This document shows positions 26,340-33,500 of a stretch of 39,164 bases of DNA, piece after piece. Origin of the DNA: Candidatus Scalindua sp. (GTDB lineage Bacteria; Planctomycetota; Brocadiia; Brocadiales; Scalinduaceae). The stretch lies in the NCBI GenBank assembly GCA_021777035.1, contig JAIQZR010000196.1, positions 1 to 39,164 on the forward strand, in the 5' to 3' direction. How positions within the stretch are numbered: the stretch's first letter is position 1; every line of letters starts with the position of its first letter. The notes beneath the pieces were generated by a model that made no database searches, was not told the DNA's origin, and saw nothing but the letters and a program-made list of their open reading frames with translations. The position numbers and the translations under genes were made by a program.

Positions 26340-26577
26340 CAGTTTAATTATTTTGCTAAATTTGAGAAAATTCAAAGCCAGGATTATCCCACGTCCGTCC
26401 GCATACAAAATTGGCATTAGCCCAGCAGGGAGTCGTTCCTCTCTCAGAATACGATGCAGCATGAAGAACCTATTAGTATCGCAACACATTAACACAGCAC
26501 TTTTCCATATCTTCAAAGAACAGAACAGTAGTTTTTAGTGCATTAATGCCTGAAACTATCACTCATGCCCGATTTCT

Positions 26578-26603
26578 TATAAGGCGTTATGCTTTGCATA
26601 CTT
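26578..26603 (+). promoter_or_regulatory. Shared dyad element, candidate enhancer of the PII operon
   Basis: The core TATGC-TTT-GCATA (26588-26600) matches the copy at 24773-24799. It is centred about 170 nt upstream of the sigma-54 GG element, the usual range for activator binding. Spacer length differs by one base between the copies. Confidence 0.45.
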
Positions 26604-26715
26604 AGACTTTGTTTATCTTAAACCGTCTCTTCTTTAGGGTGTTGTTGCCCGAATTACACATTTTTAATATTTGTTGGGAAAGCATTTTTTTTATACAAAT
26701 AAGTCTAATGTTGAA

Positions 26716-26748
26716 GGCGGCTTAGGAAGATCCTAAACCGCCTTTTTT
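26716..26748 (+). terminator. Rho-independent terminator
   Basis: GGCGG-C-TTAGGA, loop AGA, TCCTAA-A-CCGCC (11 pairs with one mismatch), followed by TTTTTT. It ends 15 nt before the sigma-54 promoter and so insulates it from upstream transcription. The nearest upstream gene stops over 400 nt earlier. Confidence 0.85.
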
Positions 26749-26763
26749 CTTTAATTTTGACAG

Positions 26764-26779
26764 TGGTACCTCTCTTGCT
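26764..26779 (+). promoter_or_regulatory. Sigma-54 promoter of the PII-PII-amt operon
   Basis: TGGTACC-TCTC-TTGCT matches the sigma-54 consensus TGGCACG-N4-TTGCW, with exact GG-N10-GC spacing (GG 26765-26766, GC 26777-26778). Expected start near 26790, about 55 nt before the first PII gene. Nitrogen genes lie downstream and a sigma-54 activator gene lies upstream, which raises confidence. Confidence 0.75.
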
Positions 26780-26845
26780 CTACAACAGCACATCAAAGAG
26801 CATAACATTTCTAATTCAAAATTTGTTTAAGGAAGGGAGTAGACC

Positions 26846-27271
26846 GTGAAGAGAGTAACCGCATTTATAAAGCCAATGGCAGTGGAAATACTAGAAGAAT
26901 ATTTTGAGAGGATAGGTTATCCAGTACTAAAGATGTGTATAAAGGATGACAGCCCGGTTACTGCCAGGACTATTTTCTGGCGAGATGAAGAGTACATCGT
27001 TGACTTAATTAAAAATGTGAAGATAGAAATTATTCTAGAAGAAAATGTTGTAGAAGAAGCAGTACAAAATATTAGTGAGCATTTATACGGAAAAGATGAA
27101 AATGATTATAAATACGATTACGCGTTACGGTTGAAGTCAAGCATGGTTAAGGATAACATTATAACGAAAGATGGTAGATGGGTATCCTTGCCGCAAAAGC
27201 AACAACAAGTTATTCAGGAAGAGGAACCTGTTACAGAACTGCAAGATGCTTTGGAAGTTGTTGATGTCTGA
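26846..27271 (+). CDS. Divergent PII-family protein
   Basis: A 141-residue protein recognisable as PII by MKRVTAFIKPMAVEILEEYFERIGYPVLKM at the N-terminus and EEYIVDLIKNVKIEIILEENVVEEAV after the T-loop, which match the GlnB/GlnK core. It is degenerate elsewhere. The B-loop TGxxGDGKIF is replaced by YGKDENDYKYDY. The C-terminal RIRTGE ATP contacts are absent, and residue 51-equivalent Tyr is Trp (FWRDEEY). An acidic/glutamine-rich tail ends the protein. GTG start with AGGGAG upstream. Such changes suggest altered or lost ATP/2-oxoglutarate binding. It is first in a likely operon with a better-conserved PII and an Amt, just after the sigma-54 promoter. Probable role: regulation of the neighbouring Amt, or a modified PII signal. 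Confidence 0.82.
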   Translation: MKRVTAFIKPMAVEILEEYFERIGYPVLKMCIKDDSPVTARTIFWRDEEYIVDLIKNVKIEIILEENVVEEAVQNISEHLYGKDENDYKYDYALRLKSSMVKDNIITKDGRWVSLPQKQQQVIQEEEPVTELQDALEVVDV

Positions 27272-27314
27272 CATTAACTATTGAATTTAATAAATACCTT
27301 TGGGAGAGAAAAAA

Positions 27315-27749
27315 ATGAAGAAAATAGAAGCGATTATTCGGCCGCAACGTTTAATGGCAGTTAGTTCCATGTTATATGAAATTGGAATAATTGGTATGAA
27401 TATTAGTGAACTCAGAGGACATGGAAGCGAAATTGGTGCTGTGCAGGTATGGAGAGGTAGAGAATATAAGGTAGATATGCATGAAAAGACAAAAATCGAG
27501 GTTGTCGTCTCTGAATCAGATGTTGAGTCAGTAGTGAACATAATTCTCAAGGAGGCAAAAACCGGTGTAATTGGAGATGGAAAAATATTTATAACACACA
27601 TAGAGGCGGCTTACAGAATACGTTCGGGTGAGAAGTGGGAAGATGCCGCTACTGCTGCTACAAAAGGACGGGTTGTTAAAATGTCGGCAAAAAAACAAAA
27701 AAAAGTTTCAGCAATGGTTGAATATCTTGAGACAGAAGGTGTTTTTTGA
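27315..27749 (+). CDS. PII nitrogen regulatory protein (GlnB/GlnK family) with Trp at the T-loop Tyr position
   Basis: A 144-residue PII protein. It binds ATP/ADP and 2-oxoglutarate, and as the amt neighbour probably gates the channel (GlnK-like). Seen: MKKIEAIIRPQRLMAVSSML; a T-loop RGHGSEIGAVQVWRGREYKVDM; B-loop TGVIGDGKIF; C-loop YRIRSGEKWEDA; plus a C-terminal extension of about 30 residues (KGRVVKMSAKKQKKVSAMVEYL). The residue aligned to the uridylylated Tyr51 is Trp, so GlnD-type modification is not possible there. ATG at 27315 is chosen for the GGGAGA 8 nt upstream; a TTG at 27300 is less likely. It sits between the divergent PII and the second amt, the classic glnK-amtB pairing. Confidence 0.93.
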   Translation: MKKIEAIIRPQRLMAVSSMLYEIGIIGMNISELRGHGSEIGAVQVWRGREYKVDMHEKTKIEVVVSESDVESVVNIILKEAKTGVIGDGKIFITHIEAAYRIRSGEKWEDAATAATKGRVVKMSAKKQKKVSAMVEYLETEGVF

Positions 27750-27824
27750 AGTGCTATGTTCTTCAACGCTAATCGATAATTGTCAATCATTCAATAATAT
27801 AAGAATTAAAAAAAGGAGGCTTCA

Positions 27825-29276
27825 GTGCAAAAAATATTAAGTAGTAGAGTAAAGATTTTTGGTTTAGTCATGTTATTTAGTGTGTCAATACTTTTCTTCT
27901 GGGTAAGTTGTGCACAGGCCAGTGATCCCAATGGAGCGTTTACATTTACTAAAAGCCTCGAAGGGTTGACGACTTCAGGCAATTTTGTATGGATACTGAT
28001 GGCGGCTTTTCTTATTCTTTTTATGCAAGCGGGGTTTATGTTGTTGGGTGGCCTTGTTCGCTCTAAAAACATGCTCAGCTACATGACCCATTGCTTCATG
28101 GCTACAACTGCAGGTGCCTTTATTTTCTGGCTCTTCGGTTTTGCACTTATGTTTGGCGGCTCTCATCTGGCGCCTGGTCTTGGAAAAGGTAATTCCTTTA
28201 TTGGTTACGGAGGTTTTCTACTTTTAGGTGAAACATATGACGTAAAAACAATTCTACTCTTTATTTTCATGGCGGTTGTTGCAACTTTTATCGGCAGTAT
28301 TATAGCTGGCGCTGTGGCAGAAAGGATTAAATTTTCTGCATTTTTGATTTCATGCTTTTTGGTATATGCATTTGTTTATTCATTTTATGGCCACTGGATA
28401 TGGGGAGAGGGTTGGCTGGCAGAGTTGGAATTCGGGGTCGGAGTTAAGGACTTTGCGGGGTCGGGAGTGGTTCATGCAATTGGAGGTATATGTGCCTTTA
28501 TGGGTGCATGGGCATTAGGCCCAAGAATCGGGAAATTTAATTCGGACGGTTCTTCCAATCACATACCAGGACATAACATCGCCTATGTGCTTATTGGCAC
28601 GATTATTTTAGCCTTTGGATGGCTTGCTTATGATGCAGGCAGTACCCTTGCTATCTCAGAGTTGAGGTCTTCAATCATTGCAGCCAATACCTTTCTCGCC
28701 GGTATTTCAGGAGCCATCATTGTCGTCTTATATACTTACATAAAAAATAAAAAAGCGGATATAGCGGAAGCCTGTAATGGCGCATTAGGAGGGTTCGTGG
28801 CCGTTTCTGCATCATGCGCGTACGTTGCACCATGGGCAGCCGTTATAATAGGACTGATAGGTGGCCTATTAATGTGTGCAACTGTGTGGTTGGTTGAACA
28901 GAAATTTAAAGTGGACGATCCACTTGGCGCAGTGTCCGTACATGGAGCTAATGGGTTATGGGGACTTCTTGCCGTAGGGATTTTTGCTGACGGCTCATAT
29001 GCTGGAGTAAGTGGTTTGATAACTGGTTCAGGTGGACAGTTCATTGCCCAGCTTATTGCCTTTGGTACCGCCATAGCGTGGGCAGGTGTACTTGGTTTTG
29101 GCATTTTCTTTGGACTGAAACATACTATTGGTATCAGGGTGTCTGAAACGGAAGAACTTGATGGACTGGATATTGTTATCCATGGTACTCAGTGTTACCC
29201 ACCGGATGGTAAATATATTGAGGATATTGATACTGTAGTTCGTAAGCATATTAGGTTAGGTGAGTTTGTACAGTAA
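27825..29276 (+). CDS. amt: Ammonium transporter Amt (PII-linked)
   Basis: A 483-residue Amt/Mep/Rh channel, conducting ammonium across the inner membrane. Starts at GTG with AGGAGG 7 nt upstream. Seen: a signal peptide (about 8-32, ending CAQASD); 11 expected helices; the site Asp and first pore His in VKDFAGSGVVHAIGG; the second pore His in GAVSVHGANGLWG; and YGHWIWGEGW. The cytoplasmic tail is short (IGIRVSETEELDGLDIVIHG, then about 30 residues), unlike the long coiled-coil tail of the Amt at 19433, so this one is the ordinary PII-regulated transporter. It is preceded by two PII genes under a sigma-54 promoter and followed by a terminator-like hairpin. Confidence 0.95.
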   Translation: MQKILSSRVKIFGLVMLFSVSILFFWVSCAQASDPNGAFTFTKSLEGLTTSGNFVWILMAAFLILFMQAGFMLLGGLVRSKNMLSYMTHCFMATTAGAFIFWLFGFALMFGGSHLAPGLGKGNSFIGYGGFLLLGETYDVKTILLFIFMAVVATFIGSIIAGAVAERIKFSAFLISCFLVYAFVYSFYGHWIWGEGWLAELEFGVGVKDFAGSGVVHAIGGICAFMGAWALGPRIGKFNSDGSSNHIPGHNIAYVLIGTIILAFGWLAYDAGSTLAISELRSSIIAANTFLAGISGAIIVVLYTYIKNKKADIAEACNGALGGFVAVSASCAYVAPWAAVIIGLIGGLLMCATVWLVEQKFKVDDPLGAVSVHGANGLWGLLAVGIFADGSYAGVSGLITGSGGQFIAQLIAFGTAIAWAGVLGFGIFFGLKHTIGIRVSETEELDGLDIVIHGTQCYPPDGKYIEDIDTVVRKHIRLGEFVQ

Positions 29277-29356
29277 CGTTAATAGCTATTTTCTAATTGA
29301 CTGCGGGGAATGATAAGACAAGAAAGTGCCTTTAATTTCCTCTCTCCGCTCCCATT

Positions 29357-29379
29357 CCCTCCTCTTTTCACGAGGAGGG
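29357..29379 (+). terminator. Terminator-like hairpin after amt
   Basis: CCCTCCTC (29357-29364), loop of seven, GAGGAGGG (29372-29379), a perfect 8-bp stem extendable by two weaker pairs. It is followed by ATTTCAGTTTTCTT, only moderately T-rich. It ends about 55 nt before the next gene. Confidence 0.6.
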
Positions 29380-29434
29380 GATTTCAGTTTTCTTGTAATA
29401 CCGGTAATTTAACAAGTAAAAGGAGCAGTGAACA

Positions 29435-29818
29435 ATGTGTAAAACTTTAATGATAGTAGAACATAATCAATCTTTTCATTATATTTATGAAACAATGTTA
29501 GCAGGAAAAGATTATGAAATCATTCATACGTATGATGGATATGAAGCATTGTCAAATCTAGAGACAAAGAAGCCTGATTTGATTATTCTTGATATTTTAT
29601 TAGGTGAAATTACTGGTGATACGCTTTTTCTATACCTAAAGGGTATGCCTGAATATGCAAGTATTCCATTTATTATGATCAGTGACTTCCCATCATGTAA
29701 TTTAGAAAACTTAAAGGACATGGATCCAGGACTTGTGTTTCTTGAAAAAACGCACCTAACAAGAAATAGATTGCGTGAAGAGGTAGATCATATACTAATT
29801 GAGAACGTTTCACACTAA
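29435..29818 (+). CDS. Single-domain response regulator (receiver only)
   Basis: A 127-residue CheY-like receiver with no output domain. Phospho-acceptor D53 in LIILDILLG, S83 in the switch position (MISD) and K105 (LEKTH) are present. The N-terminal acidic pair that binds magnesium is reduced to V-E-H, lacking the second acid. AAGGAG lies 9 nt before the ATG. Such proteins relay or buffer phosphate, or act by protein contact. Its place after amt and within reach of the Amt-linked kinase suggests it may be another partner in the same circuit. The hairpin at 29357 suggests at least partly separate transcription. Confidence 0.85.
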   Translation: MCKTLMIVEHNQSFHYIYETMLAGKDYEIIHTYDGYEALSNLETKKPDLIILDILLGEITGDTLFLYLKGMPEYASIPFIMISDFPSCNLENLKDMDPGLVFLEKTHLTRNRLREEVDHILIENVSH

Positions 29819-29953
29819 GGCGAACTAATAGCCTCAAAGATACTTTTCTCTTTGTCGTTGATGGAGAGGCAAAAGGTATAGGGCAGTATGTGGACTTTTC
29901 ATTAAAATTGTGTATACGGAATATTTTTTGAAAAGTTAAGATAAGGAGAGAAA

Positions 29954-30454
29954 ATGAGAAATTTATTGATAGCAGTAATAACTATTTTGGGGGTTTCTTT
30001 ATCCATTACTTCCTGTAAAAAACCAGAGGAAGTGAATGTCGAAAAAGTTGAGAACATACAAAATGAATATCTTACAGATTTCAGATTAGTCAAGGAAATG
30101 AAAAAAGCTGCTATGGCAATGAAGAGATTGAGCAGAGGAGTGAAAGATAATGATTGGATGGAAATAGATATATGGACACATGAAATTAAAGAAGGTATCG
30201 GCGATAAGTGTGTGGAACTTTATAGGGCTGAAAACAATGATGTTCCAAGTGAGTTCCTAGCTTCGCGTGATAAATTTGCCAGTGCGGTAGACAATCTAAT
30301 ACTTTGTAGCAAGAATCATGATGACAGTAATTCTAAACGAGATTATGATATGCTGAAAGAGTCTTGTGATGAATGCCATGAAATATTTAAAAAGGAATTG
30401 GAAGGTGAATTGAAAGTTAATAATACAACAAACACTTCTCCAACAACCAAGTAG
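29954..30454 (+). CDS. Lipoprotein with C-terminal c-type haem site (cytochrome c prime-like)
   Basis: A 166-residue precursor with a lipoprotein signal (IAVITILGVSLSITSC, lipidated C21) and a mostly helical body. A single haem motif C-D-E-C-H (C138, C141, H142) lies near the C-terminus. A four-helix body with CxxCH in the last helix is the layout of cytochrome c prime / c-556 proteins, so a membrane-tethered member is likely. A gas-binding or electron-transfer role is possible, but the call rests on layout. AAGGAG precedes the ATG. It stands alone, convergent with the efflux operon. The tail is Asn/Thr-rich. Alternative: a small unrelated monohaem protein. Confidence 0.72.
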   Translation: MRNLLIAVITILGVSLSITSCKKPEEVNVEKVENIQNEYLTDFRLVKEMKKAAMAMKRLSRGVKDNDWMEIDIWTHEIKEGIGDKCVELYRAENNDVPSEFLASRDKFASAVDNLILCSKNHDDSNSKRDYDMLKESCDECHEIFKKELEGELKVNNTTNTSPTTK

Positions 30455-30500
30455 GTTTTTTAGTAATAATATATTAAGAGAAAGAAGGGATTAGTGTAGA

Positions 30501-33500
30501 TCATCCTTGCTGGTCTAAGTCCCAACCGCCACCTAACGCTTTATACAACGAGATAAGATTCTTGCTGACTCGTGCTTCGCTAATGGAAAGCTGATCCTGA
30601 ACGGTAAATAAAGATCGTTCCGCAAGCAAGAGGTTGTTGAAATCGGTTAACCCGTTTGTGTACTGAATCTTTGCCAGCTTTACTGTCTTTTCCGCCGCTT
30701 TGACTGTTTTTTGGAGAATATATCTTCGGTTCATTTCACGGGAATATGAGATAATAGCGCTTTCAACTTCTTCCAGGGCGGAAAGAACGGTATTATGGAA
30801 ACGATAGAAAGCCTGCTTTTCCCGCTCGTTTTGAGCCTTGATGTTATTTCTTATTTGACCGGAAGAAAATATGCGCCAGCTCACTGACGGACCATAGTTA
30901 TAGATCTGACTCCCTGATTTAAGCAGATCTCCTACATCAGAAGCACTAAATTCAAAAGAACCATTGAGAAAAAACTTTGGATAGAGATCAGATTCAGCTA
31001 CTCCTATGCGGGCTGTTTCGGCAGCTAAAGCCCGTTCAGCCATACGGATATCAGGTCTTCTTCGCAAGAGTGCAGTAGGCAGGCCGATCGCAACTTCTTT
31101 TGGCGGTACCGGAATTAAGCCTATTCCGGTTAATTGAATATTGAGCGCGCCCGGTTGTTTTCCCGTTAAGACGGCTATCCGATTTAACGCATGATTCAGT
31201 TGTTCTTCAAGAACAGGAATTTGTGCGCGTGTGTTTCCCAGATTTGTTTCAGCTTGCGCGGTATCAAGTTCATCCGTAAGCCCCGAATCAAACCTTGCCT
31301 TTGTCAGCTTCAAGGTCTCTTCCTGAGTTTTGACATTGGCTGAGGTAATCCTTGAACGGTTCTGAATATTTCTTAATTCTATATAATTTACCGCAAGCTC
31401 TGAAAGCAGAGTAACCATGACATCGTGTAGTTCGGCATGGATTGCGTCAACTTCTGCGTTAGCAGCTTCAACGGAACGCCTTACACCTCCAAATATATCA
31501 AGTTCCCATGCTGCATCAAATCCGGTTGAAAAAATCTCTATGGGAAGCGTTTTTCTGTTGTTAAAAAAGGAATTATTTTTAACGCCAGTGTCAGTGTTCT
31601 CTGTATTCAGGGTTCTTAAGTACGATCCTACCGCATCAATTGACGGAAACAGATTAGCGCTGGCAATACCACGCCTGGCTCGCGCCTCTCTTACCCTGGC
31701 GATGGCAACTTTTATATCGTAATTCCCGCTGATTACTTGATTTATCAATTCATTAAGTTGCGGGTCTTCAAAACTCGCCCACCAATGTTTCAGATCCGAC
31801 GGCCTTGAAACCAATCCACGTTCCAGCCTGGTCTGCCAATTCTCACTCACCATTGCGCGGGGTTGAATGTAATTTTTCCCAACCGCACAGCCACTGAAAA
31901 CGAATATGAGCAGTAATGCCCCTGTAGCATGTTGAAAACGTGTTATAGATTTTAGTTTGTCTTTCAGTTCAAATACCAGACCTAATAAAATTGGAATAAG
32001 AATCAATGTAAATATAGTGGAAATAAACAACCCGCCCACCACAACAGCGCCCAATCCGCGGTAAAGTTCTGATCCGGAACCAGGCATTAACACTAATGGC
32101 AACATACCACCCACCGAGGTTGACATACTCATGAAGATAGGGCGGACACGGCTTTCAACCGCCATTGAAATTGCCTTGCGTGGTTCCAGCTTCTTGTCAT
32201 ATTGCAAAAAGTTCAATGTTTGAGCGACAATTAAGATCGCATTGTTAACAACCACACCCGCCAGAATGACAAATCCAATAATAGTAAGAACGTCCATGTT
32301 TTGTACAGGCATGTAACGGTCAACTTCGCTCCAGTAATGAACTAATGCTAAGCCTAAGAATCCGCCAAATGTGGCTAACGGAACACTGAACATGATCACA
32401 AATGGATATATCCAGCTCTGGAATAAAATGCACATGAGCAAGTATACAATCATCACGGCGAGGAATAACGCGCTTGACAGCATTCCTACCGCACTTCCGT
32501 CTCCAAGCAACGCCTCCTTCACTTCGGTCAACTTGCTTGCGGCGCCTGCCAATTGAATCTCTACACCTGGCAGAATTGCATTTGACTTCTTTAATTCAGC
32601 CACCTTCCGGTTTATCCCGTTGATTGCCTTCTGAAGCGGCATGCCTTTCGGTGGAGTAAATTCCAGCGTTACGGCTCTCTGGCGGTCTACTCGTTTAACT
32701 TGTTCAGGCGCTCTTCTCCACTTAAAATCTGATACCGTGTCCAGGTTCATAATAACCCCGTCAGAAGTAGTCATTTTTGCGTCACCAAGATTTGTAATTG
32801 TGGTTTGATCAATGGCGTCCTTAGAAATCAATTTCAAATCTATGATATCTCCGCCAAGATCATAATCTCCAATAAGTACTCCATCGCTATTTGCCTGGAT
32901 TGTCTGTCCAAGATCTTCAACGGTCAGATTTAGGTCTGTCATTCGGTCAAGATCAGGTATTATCTGCAGCTCAGGAGCTGGCACATTAAAATTTACCGGA
33001 TCAGGACGAACGGCAAATGATCCATACTCTTGAACCAATGTTCCAAACAAAGCTAACGCGGACTGACTGACGTCTTCCAGATCTGAGCCAACCAAATCAA
33101 TCTTTACGGCGCTTCCGGAGCTGCCGCCCATACGAAATAATGGACTTTGAAACGCAAAGGAGTAAACACCCGGAAGCGTGCCCTGTGTTGTCGACGCCTT
33201 AAATAACGATACCAGATCCACTACACGTTTGGGATCAGCGCTAATACATCCGTGAAAAAGTGTTGTGCCGTTTCTTCCTCCTCCCAGGAAGTATTGCTTT
33301 ATCGGAGGCGGAGTGATTAGAGGAGAATTTGGAGCAGTATCTGAGGGCACCTCATACAGATGACTGTCCATGTCATTCGGGTTTTCATTCGCTTCCCAAA
33401 AAGGGCGTATTTTTTTTTCGACACGCTTGCCAAGCTCTTTAAGTTTCGCCACATTATATCCCGGAGGCGGTATCATAAGTCCGAAAGTTAAATTTCTATT

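Larger units (their letters stand above)
26303..26845. other. Regulatory gap between ntrC-like gene and PII operon
   Basis: About 540 nt without a convincing protein gene. Both small frames in 26292-26538 lack ribosome sites. In order it holds a GC-rich hairpin (26320-26339), a GCATTAATGC palindrome (26540-26549), the shared dyad (26578-26603), a strong terminator (26716-26748) and the sigma-54 promoter (26764-26779). A short untranslated RNA ending at the terminator is possible. Confidence 0.5.

Noticed and set aside
26292..26538. Small frames on both strands after the ntrC-like gene
   Set aside because: No ribosome sites; the minus frame runs through the GC-rich hairpin, which explains its repeat-like peptide.
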